From Talpa occidentalis (taxonomy: Eukaryota; Chordata; Mammalia; Eulipotyphla; Talpidae): a stretch of DNA of 64,000 nt. The stretch is taken from NCBI RefSeq assembly GCF_014898055.3, contig NW_023601104.1, positions 74,817,106 through 74,881,105 of the forward strand, given 5' to 3'. Shown here in pieces: positions 37,111-49,324 of the stretch (positions are counted from its first letter, which is position 1; every line of letters begins with the position of its first letter). The notes under the pieces were generated by a model that saw only the letters and a program-made list of their open reading frames with translations, was not told where the DNA came from and made no database searches. Position numbers and translations under genes: made by a program.

Positions 37111-39275
37111 TCTGGGTAACTGTAGGTTTGTTGTCACGTTTCCATGGGCTAACTTGGTGTTTTGTGGATGCCTCTCTGATCCCTACCTTCCAGGTGTGAG
37201 CTCTCCATTGCTTCCGGAGGGACCTTCCCCACAGTGTGTGTACTTTATGCATATACTTAGATGGTTATCTGACAAAAATTACTTTATTTCTCCTAAAGTT
37301 AACTATATACACTTCCAAGAAAGAGAATTTTTAGTTTACCCTTATTTTCAGGTGAGATTCCTGAGTTTCAGGCAAGTGATGTTCACTGCCCCCAGTGGGC
37401 CTGTAGCTCTTTCAAGTACTCCCCATGGGCTCCTCATGTTCCATCATAGCAGCCCCAGGGCAGCCAACCTCTTGAGTTTCCTAGCTTCTACTGGGCCACT
37501 CCAGACCTCCACTGAATCTTGAATCTTAAACGTCTAAGTGATCCCTGAAGAAACTTCCCAAGTATCGTTGGGTTATAACGCCCAGACACTTAACTTGTTG
37601 CTCCATCACACCTAGGATGCTGCTCTTTTTGCAATGGTCCATAATAGCTTAGTGTCATGTCCTCCATCCAGGTAGCAGGGTTTTATGGGATGCAGAATGG
37701 TGGTGGGAGGAAATGGCATCTCCCTTCCTTCCAGGATATTAACCAGAAGAAGCACACATTATTTCTGTTAATATCATATTGGGCAATATATGTAGACATA
37801 TGAAGGAAAGTTTGGAAAATGTAATTGTTAATCTGGGTGGCCATCTGCCCAGCTGAATTTTGGGAGTTGATTCCCCAACATGAGGTAGAAGGGGAAGGTC
37901 GATGAATATTTGGTGACACATCCTTTTTAGAGGAGCCCAGTTAGAGACATTAGGCCTCAGGTACGATAGTAGAAATTCTATGGCTATCACAAAACAGAGC
38001 TGTATTCTTGAAATGCAACATACATGTTACATGCTTAAAATGCTATCAGCACTCCTCATTGGTAGATTCTAATTAGAGAAGTAATTCCTTCAGTGATCGA
38101 TACCTAAAAACCCTGACATCATCCCAATAGAATTGTTCCCAAGGAGACACCTTTGTGTGTTTTGTTTCATGCACTATGTTTGAAAGATATTTGAACAAGT
38201 ATCACAGTTCAAATGAATTTATGTCCAAAATCATAGACTAAACACATTTTTTTCCAAAATGTATTTTCCTATCTACACTTTAAAAAAAAAATGGACAAAA
38301 TGTCAGTTGGAATAAAGTTATGGAGAAAAATTTTATCCAACGCCTGAACTGTAGTTAGATTGAATCCACTGTTCTCTTTCAGAACCTGGAAGCTATTTGG
38401 CTGTCTTTGCAGTGTTAACAATTTGCATTTGTGAAAATGCCCAGGTAATAATATCAAAAAGATGTTAAATCAATTCAGGTTGTTGATGTTCTTTGAAAAC
38501 CTCTTCCAAAAGGATTTGGTGTTCTTTCTGGAATATGACTTAAGCTCCATTCCACTGAGTGCAGCTCAGCCGGTGTTTGTTGAGTGAACCATGGTGCTCA
38601 GGGGCTATAAGTCCTGAAAAAAATAGCCCCTTCCTCACAGTAGCTCAAAACCTAGTTAGCTCAAGTGTTTGATCAAAGTGGGACTGTAACACCTATTATC
38701 AAAGTTGAAACAATGGAGTAGGGAAGGATAGAGAAATAGACTCATTTCAACTGAGGTGACTGACTAAGGAAGATTCCTGCGAGTATGTGGGGCTTGAACT
38801 GGATGTCAGCTCCTGAAATCTGATGAGAATGCCATGCCATTGTCCTTTGACAGAGGCCGGTGTCTTTTTTCTATCTGAGGATAGATCTGGGTACACTAGG
38901 GAATGCTGATTAGTGCCATGTGACTAATGTTGAATCATGCTGACTAATGTCTTCTGAATGGATTGATTCAACAATAAAGAGAACATTGAGAGTCAAGAGT
39001 TCAGATCCTGAATTTAGCATGTGATGAAATGTAAATCACTCAGGCTCAGAACTTCATTTTTTTGTCAATTAAAATGTGCTCATGAGGAGACTTGAACAAG
39101 TCACCTGGAGTGCTAGGTAGAAAGTGCTTTATAGACCTCGGGGATAATAGAAACTCTGAACAACACCGAGGACAGGCTTGTGCAACCTCAGGTTATTCAC
39201 ACTCAGAGAATCAGAACATCCATCACATGTTGCCCCCCAACCATGCGAAATTTCTGTTTCCTTGCACATGCCCTG
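37111..39275. other. Unassigned stretch
   Basis: The 190-codon plus-strand frame at 36950-37522 begins in the LINE relic and shows no domain, so I do not call it a gene. An ancient LINE-type fragment may lie near 38570-38830. Nothing else can be named. Confidence 0.4.
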
Positions 39276-39356
39276 AAAACTGACAAACAGAGCATGCATT
39301 CACAAAAACTGACAGACAGAGCACTTATTCACAAAAACTGACAAATAGAGGCGCTT
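39276..39356. repeat. Minisatellite, period 29, about 2.8 copies
   Basis: Three units begin 'aaaactgacaaacagag', 'aaaactgacagacagag' and 'aaaactgacaaatagag', spaced exactly 29 bases apart. The third unit is incomplete. Confidence 0.92.
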
Positions 39357-40200
39357 TTGAAAACCTTCCTATCTACCTACTGGGGTGTTTGTGTTTTTCT
39401 ACAACAAATGTCGCCACAGAACTAAGAGCTTGCATTGCACACACCGCTCTTTCTCTCTTTTGACATCTCCCCAGCTAGACTGCTTGAGAACCTGGCCTTC
39501 CGTGTCCAGATGTTTACTGAATTCTGAAGGCCCCCCAAAGGGCCCAAGTTCTTTTGTTGCTCTCCAAATCACTTCCCACAGAGACTGACCGATGTCCTGA
39601 AGGAGCCAATCAATAGGGAGGATAAATGGAGGCAGATGAAGACATGACCCCCTGAGGCTCACCCACGTCCACACTAACAAAGGGCCTGAGGCACAACCTT
39701 GTCAAGAGAATTTTGGTCAGCAGTGTCCCTTGGAGAGGCCAAGTCTCCCCCACCGAGCTGCTTTCAATGGCTACCATCATAGTGGAAGTACCGGGCATTT
39801 GTTAAGGGCCGGGGTGTGCTAGGTGTAGCACAAAACATCTAAATCATGGTCCCCAGCCTTTGTGAGGGCTTCCTGATTACAGATGGCAGCTGGCTTTCTC
39901 AGGGGAAACCTGGGGATAGAGGAGGAGACCAAAGAGGGGCTCCCACTTCTCCTGATGACCACTTCCCACCCAGCCCAGGAAAAATGCCCTTTGTCTCTAA
40001 CTATGGGCAGTTAAGCCTGGACCATGGGACTTCACCCCACCTGTGCTGCGATTTTGGGTGCCTGTGGTTTGTGAGACCGTTGGCTCCTGGGGTAATAGAC
40101 AGGAATGTCTGTAGGAGGACTACTGCTGGAAGGAGTATTTTATTTAGACTGCTAGTGAGAAGTTAATGCATTTCATGATGATAATTTTTTTTTCAAACTT
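39357..40200. other. Unassigned stretch
   Basis: A short MIR-like antisense piece may lie at 39785-39850 ('gggcatttgttaagggc'). I see no coding signal. Confidence 0.4.
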
Positions 40201-41040
40201 TCTTTCTCTCCCTTTCATTTTTTTCCTTTAGGCTAACAGAGGCCATAGGGACACTATGACCTTTGTGTAGAGCTGCCGGGGGCATGATTTGTGAAATGAA
40301 ACAGGCCATGCTGCCTGGAAGAAGGAAACGGAAGCCAACATAATGGGGATTAATTAGTTGATTGCTGTTGAGATGGTAACAGCCTTGCCCCTATACCACT
40401 GAGCCCACCATTGCAGGGAAGATGAAGATGAAGAAGCCTTTGTTCAGGTCTCTAGAAGGCTTTGCAGCCCTGGGATGTCAACAGCCATAATAATAATAAT
40501 TTGCACTTATATAGCACCTTTCAACCAGGCACCTCAAAGCGGTTTAACCACATTAATTAATTAAAAGCCCACAATCCCCTGTTGAGAGAAGGAGGATGAC
40601 TAACAGGATTTGTGATTACAGGAGGGAATGTTTCCGAATAAAGTATTGTCCACTAAATAAAGAGAGTAGGTGTAAAGGAATTGAGGTCTCCAAAGAGGAA
40701 TTGATTCAGAAATGAAATCATGGAAAGGTGGGGGGGTTTAGAGGCGGGCATCGGCATGGGGGTCTGCTCTCATGTCCAAGGGAGGTCACTGGTCTCAGCA
40801 TTCACTGACAGGTTCAGATCCAACTGGGAAGCGGAACATGTATGGTATTAGTGGCATTTGGAAGGTCATTATTCGGAAAACTATTGTGGTGTAAATTCAG
40901 GTTTCACGAGTATATTGTGTATAACCCTGCAGAACAAAGATTGCGATTCATGAAGGATTTAATAAAGACTGAAATGATCCCTTTAACTTTAAAGTGCAAA
41001 GCTGTCCCAGTCAATTAGTAAACTAATCAATTGGTGACTC
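40201..41040. other. Candidate conserved non-coding element (untested)
   Basis: No young repeat interrupts this stretch. It has homeodomain-type motifs ('attaattaattaaa' near 40552-40565, 'gattaattagttgatt' near 40348-40363) and an ancient-looking block 'cacttatatagcacctttc' (40504-40522) of a kind seen in old CORE-SINE-class repeats. A polypyrimidine tract ending in AG lies at 40199-40231. This is inference from composition only, because I cannot see conservation. Confidence 0.25.
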
Positions 41041-42199
41041 ATAGATTAATTTAGTCATTTCTAGCAGACATACCCAGTCTATCCCCTTCCGAGGACTTGA
41101 GACTTCCAACCAAAGCTTCAAGACTCTGTTTGATGTAAGGCTTGGGGGCTTCTTCTCCTTCCAAGCCAGGTGCCAAATCACCCCAGCCTTTGGCATTGGT
41201 ACCTCTTTTACCTGACTTGTTAGTGACCCCACACAGTCCTCTAAAGAATCACTTTTTACCTTCACTGGTTTTCAAATGCCTTGGTTAGAATCAACTCTTA
41301 TCCTATCTCATCTCTCCCATTAGTGCCCAGCAGCATCTGTGCACCAAGGAGGTAGGAAATTGGTGGAAAATGGTTGACCTGAGTCTTCGTTGAGCACCTA
41401 CCAAGACCTCAGAAACAATGGCTCTCTGCCCTGTCCTGGAGAACTATATTATAATAAATGGAAAAGACTCTTAAGCTACTAACTGTAACAGAAAGCAGAG
41501 TAGAGTAAAGTGATATGACAGATGCATGTCCAAGCCACATGCTGCAAGGGCTAAAGGAGGCACATTTAATTCCACCGGAGTGGGTCGGGGCAGGCATTCC
41601 TGGAGAGCGAGCATTGCTCTGGGCATTGGAAGGCAAGAAGGATTCCGATAGACCTGGAAGAGGTGGGTGAGGCTCATTTTCCAGACTGTGGTCATTTGTC
41701 TCCCTCTGAACGAGGTGTATTTTGAGAACTTGTGGTCTTCAATAGAACATTTGTGAAAAATAAGCTGAGTTTTGGAAGATGCTTAAGTGTACATTTCCTA
41801 AGAATTCTGATGAATTGAATTGGCTCATTTCAAACATCAAGGAACTATTTGAGAAGTTAGGAAAGATGTTTCGTTCTCTGTAACTACTAATTTGGTCTCT
41901 CCCCACTCTCACTGTCTACCAAAGAAGGAAAGCAAAATGGTTCACTCATTACAATGGGGCACTCAGAAGTGTCTGAAAGAGGTTCAGGAAACCATATCCC
42001 CACCCCAAGTCTCAAAGAGCTACGGGCTTTTGACTTGCTTGACCCCCAGGAAATACTAAGACAATGCTATACCCCAGGGACTGAGAAAATCAGTCCCATA
42101 CTCTCCCGCTCCAAGGCCCATCAGGGCACATCACCACCAGCCATGCTGCCAAGACAGGGACAGGCACTGTCTCTGTACCATGCTAGTGTCCACTGGGCA
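41041..42199. other. Unassigned non-coding stretch
   Basis: No repeat or coding signal I can support. Confidence 0.4.
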
Positions 42200-42330
42200 T
42201 CACTGCATGTCCAACACACACTTCACAACATCACATCACCGAATCCCCCTAACAACCTCGCCAGGTAGGACTTCTTATTATCCTTCATTGATGAGGAACA
42301 AGGCAAGTTCAGTCTGTTGCTAGAAAGTCA
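42200..42330 (-). repeat. MIR relic, antisense
   Basis: Decayed reversed MIR core: 'ccctaacaacctcgccaggt', 'aggacttcttattatcc', 'gatgaggaacaaggcaag'. Confidence 0.55.
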
Positions 42331-43294
42331 TGAAATGTAGATATGAACATAAGCAGTCATGCTCCTTCCACTTGCCCCTCTCCCAGGTGTTCACATCTGG
42401 CACAGCCTCTCTTAGTTCTCCTCGTTTCACGCAAGTACTCAGGTCAATACTACAGACATAGGAATTCAGTGAATATTTCCAAATAACAGAATCCCTGGGG
42501 ACCATATTAGTAGTTTGAGCCACTGGAAGAAGTGGCTACAGAAGACTTGGACAGTGGTGCTGAGACTCTAGTAGAGGCTCCATCACGCCATCTTCACTCT
42601 CCACCATTATTAAATCTCAGGAAATACACATCGGAAATTTTCCCCCGGGAAGCTGGTAAGAAAGAAGACACAAATGCATTCTTCCACATGAGCTGAAGAT
42701 CTGCCAAAAGGGTACCACCCATGAGATGCATCGCATATTATTAATAACTTTTATTGAACTTGGCTGCTGCTCGCTGTTTTTTTTCTAGGTATGTTTGTGC
42801 ATATCCATATTTATGGCAAAGTCCAAATTTGTCTCCCTCATGGCGGTAGCCACCTAGCTATTCTGGGGAAGATTCAGAACTGGAGTCCTGATCAGCCCAC
42901 AGAGTGAACATTTCTGAATTGACTTGGAAGTGCTTTGGACTCTATGTGCTCTATCTTTTTTGATTGGATGTTGTGAGCAGTTACTTTTTAGAAAGAGGAT
43001 TGTGAAAGTTTGTCTGGCAAAACCAAATAAGAATTTGGGAGATTGGAAAATGAGGATTAGGTAATGGGAAAGAGGGATATGAAGACCAGAGGAAGTGCAA
43101 AATACCTGATTCTGGCCTAAAAGTTGTAGATTTAGAACTGCTGGGAGATGTCAGGTATTTTGCTGTTTTTTTGTTTTGTTATCCTGAGCTTTGATTTTAA
43201 TATTGTCACCATCACTTTTGTCTTAGAGCTGTGAAGACTTTCTTTATTCTACTACAGAATTCAGCAGAAGCCTCTTCGGCACAAATGGAAGGAA
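42331..43294. other. Unassigned non-coding stretch
   Basis: Nothing I can name before the LTR target site. Confidence 0.4.
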
Positions 43295-43299
43295 GGAGC

Positions 43300-43766
43300 T
43301 GTAGGGGCCGGACTGGACACTGAGCAGGTTTTCTGATCCCATGCAGACCGGGTAAAGGAGGAGTCCTCAGTGGTTTTGCAGGTTTTTATTGGGATTACCA
43401 GGTACACAGCAGGCAGGGGCGCTGGGGGGCAGGTAGGCTGGCAGGCCTCCCAGCCCCCAGCAGGTCTTCACTCTGGGCTCTCCGGCCTTCTCTCAGCTTC
43501 TGCTTCTCTTACTTCTCTCTCAGCTTCTGCTGCTTCTTTCTCGGCTTCTCTTTTGGCTTCTGCTTCTCTGCTTCTTTCTCGGCTTCTGCTGGTATCCCCA
43601 TGACGCCGCTCTTAAAAGCAGTATCAGCCCAGGTGAATCCCATCTACCTCTGCCCACACCCTATTCCAGGTGCCCGCCATCAGGCATACATTCAAGACCA
43701 CAAGGATCCATCATCTATCCTGATGGCGGGAGGGCAGAAAAGTCTGACATTTTTCCTTACCCTACA
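43300..43766 (-). mobile_element. Solo LTR with internal purine/pyrimidine minisatellite
   Basis: It has perfect 7-bp terminal inverted repeats (TGTAGGG / CCCTACA) and a perfect 5-bp target duplication 'ggagc' at 43295-43299 and 43767-43771. On the minus strand there is a TATA-like 'ttttaag' (43612-43618) and an AATAAA signal (43385-43390), about 220 bases apart, with ~85 bases to the 3' end. Between them, in the presumed R region, lies a strongly biased tract (about 43488-43590) of imperfect units like 'agcagaagccgagaaagaag'. No internal retroviral genes adjoin, so this is a recombined solo LTR. Confidence 0.87.
43488..43590. repeat. Polypyrimidine minisatellite inside the LTR
   Basis: Imperfect units of about 15-30 bases ('ctcagcttctgcttct', 'ctcggcttctgct') make a nearly pure pyrimidine strand. 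Such tracts can form triplex DNA. Confidence 0.85.
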
Positions 43767-43771
43767 GGAGC

Positions 43772-45118
43772 CTTAACACTTCTCAGAAGAACAGCCTGAG
43801 TGCGAGGAAGTGCATTGTCTGCTTCTGAATTTTAGTAAGGACAGGATTCTGATGGAGCACAAGTTCTCCAGAGCTCCAGATGGGTCTGGGGGAGAGATGA
43901 CTGACAAGTAGTAGGCACAAGTCAGGGGGAACATGATTTTGCTGCCTAAACAACCTCAGTGACTTAGAACAAAGTGTGTGCATGTGAGAGACTCTTTTTT
44001 ATGTGATGACTTGTTATTTCATTTTTGTATCAACATGCATTTCCACAATTAATTGCTTAATTGCACACCAGCAATTAAGTACTGCCCCCCAGAAATGATA
44101 CACATCGCTCCCTCAAGGCCAGTCATGTGACCACTCCCAACTTCAAGGAGGCAGGAAGCACAAACATCCCCTCTATTTGGAAAAGGAGAACTGGATATCA
44201 GTGAACACTCATCATGTCTGCCACCTTCTGCTCTCCCAGTGAGCTGGCAAATGACTCCTTTGGCAGTCGCTCCTTACTGTATGCCTGTAAGAAACATGAG
44301 GTGCTCAGGCTCTTTTTCATCTCAAGCCTCTCCAGCTGCTACCTGAGGCTTTGCTTTCCTCCCAGGTTTCATTGCCCACACATGATAATGTGTTGTTTTG
44401 GAGGCTGCTTGGGAGCATGAGCATGGGGCAGGTGCAACCTGTAGTTGTGGACACCTGGGCCAAGAAGCCAGCACATAGGGCATGCGCACACGTAAATGCA
44501 GACACGGGCCAGAGGAGCAAGGGATTAAAGGGACTTGGCCTGGAAGGCAGTGTCACTCTGAGGCTAGGAGCTCTATTGCTACCTCCCTACCTGCTGGTCT
44601 GCCTGTGTCCGGTCACCTGCTTCAGCATCAATGGCCTGCAAAAATCTACAAGGATCCAAAATTCTCTTTTTGTCTACCTGAATCAACAATGAACCTACCC
44701 AGCCTGGGATGGTTGCACAATACCTTTCCCTTGCCTGACATATATTGGAGACTTTTGGGTTAGTGTTGAGGAAGGAAGACCAAAGAGTTTTGCAGTCCGT
44801 TTAGTCCACAGATGACCTTTTTGTAAACAAGGAATAGCTAGGGAAAAAAACAGTTTACTTTAGATACTTGTCAGAATCTATCTGACACTAATAATTCTGA
44901 AACAGGATAATGGGTTAAAGGGAACCATGGCCTGATTTCAATAATGCATCTGAGGTGAAACAGCTCATTCTGAGTGGCCTGGGACCTTCATCCTTTGTGT
45001 GAAAAGGTTTCTGGAAATGTGCCTTTCTGCCTCCTTTCTTCCCCTGGTTACCACCCATGATTCAAGTTCCCTCTAAGCCTTGTGACTTTTTCAGAAAGCA
45101 GCTCTTAGCAGTAGCAGC

Positions 45119-45120
<2 letters not shown>
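43772..45120. other. Unassigned stretch with a small hairpin
   Basis: A perfect 9-bp stem, 'cttaattgc' / 'gcaattaag', with a 6-base loop lies at 44056-44079, in a patch rich in homeodomain-like TAATT motifs. The frames at 44.2-44.8 kb show no domain. Confidence 0.4.

Positions 45121-45152
<32 letters not shown>
45121..45152. repeat. (GA)n microsatellite
   Basis: Sixteen uninterrupted GA units. Confidence 0.95.
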
Positions 45153-45155
<3 letters not shown>

Positions 45156-48100
45156 TTTCCCTTATTATTCTTCCAATAATGAATTCCTGCTCTGAGTGTG
45201 CTCCTTCCATGTGTTTTCAGTCAAGTGCTGATGGCAGCCTTGCCTGGGGACATTTCCAAGAGGCTGTGGACATAATGGATAAGCTCTTATATTGACAAGA
45301 GCTGCTCTCGGTTTTCCTTCTAGTGTAGCTCCTCCTGAGCCCTGAAATCGGAGATGAGAAATGATTCATGAGATTTTGCTGGCAAACCAGCTCGGCTGCC
45401 ACACCTCTTTGCTGCTTTTAACTAGGTAAAAATTCATGGTTTTCAAGTTTCCCTCTGAGAGACTTGTAGACCTATATCTTAGTAACTTTAAAAGGATTTA
45501 ACTTCTCAGACTAGACCAGTTCTCTATAGATGCCAAGACCTCCTTTCTTCAGGACTCAAACACAGCCATATTCCTAAATTCTGACATCATAAGAACAAAA
45601 GGAGAACTGGGTCACACCATTTCCTGCCTAAAACCTACTCAGAAGTACACTGGAGCTTCCAAGTCAGCAGTGGTGGAGGACCGTGTTTGCTAAGGGAACT
45701 GGACTAATTTACTCCAAAGCCAATGTCTTCAGATGATAATTCAGTTTTTAACTTACCTACATGGAACTGACACAACTTGATAGTTATAGTTGGCCTCTTT
45801 TCATTGAGAAGTATCTCAGCTCCTCAGGTGAAAGGTCAGGTGTTGTAAAGGATATAGGTGGCCTGGAATTGAAAGAGGCAACCTTGCAGCTTCAGTGCAT
45901 TGGAGTCCTTGCTTCTCTCTGCACATCTGACCAAGGCTACTCTCGCTCCCAGCAGACACGCCCTACAGACTGTTGTTCAGCTTATTCAAGACTTGATCTT
46001 GTGTGTGGCTCATTCAAATGTCTCTGGCTCCTCTCTCTATACCTCAACCTTTCAACTTCAGTTCCCATTGGCTTTTTCCCTTGGCGTTTCCTCATTAAAA
46101 TTCCTAAGAAAGAATCTGGCTCAGGTGCATCCTATTGTTTTATCTCAGACGACATTCTTGGTCACCAGTCCGTTGCGGACTAAGGGAGGAGCTGAAAGCA
46201 CAGCTGTCTGTACGTCAGCAGATGCGGGCATGGCGGTTCCCGGGAGAGGGCCTGTGAGAGAGCGGGGGCCACGAAGAACTCTAGTGCTTTCTTGGTGCCC
46301 TTACCTGGATTCCCGCGAGCATCCTCAAGCTCGCTCTTGCTTCCTCCTCTCCTTTTTATCACTGTAGACCTGGTCTCTTCACATCCTGATACAGCCAAGC
46401 CGCCCCACACTGCTCACCCCACAACCTCTGATTCCAGTACCCTCCCTTGTACCCTGTTGAAATGCCCAATCACAGAGGAATAAGACAAGTACGTGGGAAA
46501 GAAGAGCTCTTAACATTTATTTGAAATATAAGGAAGATTGAAGAAAGTGTGGTACAAAAGGAGAAACAGAAATAAAACCCTTTCTTGCTGTTCCCCAACG
46601 GAACCCCAGTACCTTTCCTCTGTCTCCTGATATTTGGAGCAATTTCCCTTTCTCCAAAATCAGACAGCAGCAGAAGCAATAGAAATTTTCACTGAGGAAT
46701 CCTAACCAAGCTGAGCAGAGAGATTCTTGTTCCAAAAACTCCTAGAAGTTTCTCTGCCTTCTGCAAGAACTCCGTAGTCTCACCCCAGACCCTTGTCTTT
46801 CTCCTGCCCCACCCTCAAGGCCTCATGGAACCCTCATTCCAGATCCTTGAATCATAAACTCCAAACCACTTACTTCCAAGCTAAGGCTTAGAACACAGGT
46901 CAAGCACTCTGCTTGAGTAAGGGCTTTGCCAGTTGTGTTCTCCCAAGATGCCTGAAGCTCTTCATTGGCAGCTCCAACAAATATCCATGAAACTTTTTGG
47001 AAGACTAGTCATGTGTGGTGTTGCTCACCAGAGTCAGAGAAATGTGCTATGTCTGAATTTGCACATCAACCAGAGGACAAGGGGGAAAACTGAATCATCA
47101 TAGTGGGCTTTCTTTGCCTTTCCTTCGCTAGAGACCATTGCCTTTATACCTCATCAGGTGGTTAAAAATGTGTATGTTCAAATTTCAGTGTTTCCATTTT
47201 TTTTTTTCAGTGAATGTGAGATTAGAAGTCAATCTTAACAACTCTGTATTTTCCTGTCCTCTCCTGCGCTTGAGAAATGTCAGTATTGATTAGGTCATTA
47301 GTCAGACCTTACCCAGTGACTGACTCTTATCTACTGACTAAGATTGCAAAGTTTCCCTAGGAGCATATGATGACAGAGAAGGTAGTTCTAGTGTTTATAA
47401 ACCTGCTGCCATAGGATTCTAGAACCAGTACTACTGGATCCCTTCCAGATCTCTGCTCATTCCATTAAGAATCTGAGGTTGAAATCTATTGCCGTTGGCT
47501 GTCCCCTGGGACTTGAGAACCCATCTGGGTTTTGTCTACCCTCTTTCTCCAAAACCATCGTTAAACTCCAGTCATTCCCACCCTAACAGCTTGAAGCTTA
47601 TGAAAAGGAGCAGAAAAGCCAATTTGGCTTCCCCTCATTCTCTAGACCCCTCTGGGGTTAATCAGCAACCACCTATCTTTGTGTCAAGCCGAACTAGAAC
47701 ACCTGGAGGAAATGACTTAATATGAAGCCAACTCGGCAATAATTATTCTGCATGACGCTGTTTAAGCTGGACTCAGGCTGTCCAGACAAAAACAGTGTGC
47801 TCAACCCAACCAGGTAACTCAGTGGCCCTGTAGCACTCCGTGTTCTGCAGACCACTTTGAGTTTTGCTAATGCTTTCCATGCCCACATCTCAGCTGCAAT
47901 GCCTCCTGATACTGTGAACTTCAGGCAATATCTGTCCCATTTCAGGGAATTTAGTGGAATGTCCTGTGTGCATCTCGCTGGTAGGATTCCTTAGTAGCAT
48001 CTATCCAGCCCATTCTGGTGGTGGCATCCACACCACTGAAGGAATGATGGACCTTCTTAACTGGGATTGCTGACAATATCTCTTAGTTTCTAATTCAAGT

Positions 48101-48189
48101 GGCTTTGGGCTTTAGGTGATTGCTCACACAGGAAGAGGGCACCAGAAAGTGGTAGGCGGAATGCTTGGGGGAGGACACATTATTAGGTA
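45153..48189. other. Unassigned stretch with one CpG-bearing patch
   Basis: At 46160-46320 CpG is locally enriched ('cgttgcggac', 'cccgcgagc'). A minus-strand splice-donor-like CAG|GTAAGG lies at 46299-46307. No exon can be defined and no domain is seen in the overlapping frames. Confidence 0.35.
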
Positions 48190-48194
48190 GGGTA

Positions 48195-48480
48195 GCAAGC
48201 CTACCCTACCAGAGTACTGCAGACTAGCTTAAACAGCAGACATTGATTTTTCTCACTGTTCTGGAGGTCTCCTGAGACCTGTCTCCTTGGTTTGCAGATA
48301 GACACCTTCTCTGTGCTCTTTTAGTGTCTCTTCCTCTTAAAAGGACACCAATCATATTGGATTATTAGGGACCCACTCTTATTATCTCATATAACCTAAT
48401 TACCTACTTCTAAAGACCCTATCTCCAAATGTAGGCATTTTTTTGGGTTACAGTTTCAACATATAACACCCTACCATGAC
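48195..48480 (-). mobile_element. MaLR (MST/MLT1-type) solo LTR, antisense
   Basis: The plus strand reads the MaLR LTR backwards: 'ctcactgttctggaggtctc', 'ggtttgcagatagacacctt', 'tagtgtctcttcctcttaaa', 'aaggacaccaatcatattgg', 'accctatctccaaatgtagg', 'cagtttcaacatat'. No internal sequence is present. This is a primate-rodent-shared ERVL-MaLR class element. Confidence 0.8.
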
Positions 48481-48631
48481 ACCTCCCATGACTGTTCATA
48501 TCAACACATCAACTCCCATCCTCTGTTGCTGCCCTTTAAATGCTGAGTGTGGTAAAGGAGATATTGATCTAGAAGTGGTAGGTGTAACTCTCTGTTTTAG
48601 AATAGCTAAGCTACTAGGGAAGATGGTGAAA

Positions 48632-48683
48632 AGATGGGTGGGTGAGTGGGTGGTAGGTGGGTGGATGGATGGTTGGATGGATA
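48632..48683. repeat. (GGTG/GGAT)n simple repeat
   Basis: Imperfect tetranucleotide units 'gggt', 'ggtg' and 'ggat' run for about 50 bases. Confidence 0.9.
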
Positions 48684-49149
48684 CACAAAGGAATGGTTAG
48701 ACGCTTAGATGGATAAATTATGTAGTACATTTACACACCAGGGAAGACATTACGTTCTAGGGGTTGCAAACTCAAATACTTATGCTAGTTTGATAGCAGA
48801 GTTGCAAAAAAAAGGCCAGCACAATAATAGGGAGTAGTGAGGACTGTAACAAATTGTAAAGCAAAAATCCTACCATGTACTCAGCTCTAGTCAATTGTTA
48901 CTTTGTGGGATACCAACCTAATGTTACCAGAATTTTTGATTTTTCCAGGGAAGCCAGAAATCTGGATATTCGGATAAAAAAAAATTTTAGATAATTCTTT
49001 AAATTATGGTTCCTAATTCAAAATTGTAGTGTGTGGGCCAAATAAACACATCTGTAGTCTGAATGAACAGTGGAGGTTGCCAGATTTCTAGTTCTGAAAT
49101 ACTACAAAGATGACAGAAAGGTCATTATCTGTGGTGTATGTGATTAAGA
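48684..49149. other. Unassigned non-coding stretch
   Basis: No repeat or coding signal I can support. Confidence 0.4.
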
Positions 49150-49290
49150 GCTGGGCGCTGATAGTCCAGTCCTCGGTTATTAGCTTTGCAATCTTGGGCA
49201 AGTTATGCACATAACTCATAGAGTTGTTGGAAAGATGAAATTAGTGTAGGTGCCTGGTGCAATACCTTCCTCATTGAAAGGAAGCAGTAA
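49150..49290 (+). repeat. MIR relic
   Basis: Sense MIR pieces: 'ttagctttgcaatcttgggc', 'catagagttgttggaaagat', 'gtaggtgcctggtgcaa'. Confidence 0.65.
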
Positions 49291-49324
49291 CCATCAGCCA
49301 TCATTATTACACAGTATTATTATA

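Noticed and set aside
36950..37522. 190-codon plus-strand open frame
   Set aside because: Starts in a decayed LINE and runs into unrelated DNA. No domain or plausible codon pattern.
39276..39356. CRISPR-like array
   Set aside because: Units are directly tandem with no spacers, and the sequence is mammalian.
28491..43766. The two solo LTRs as the two ends of one 15-kb provirus
   Set aside because: Each has its own target duplication (ccagc and ggagc), and the DNA between shows no gag, pol or env similarity.
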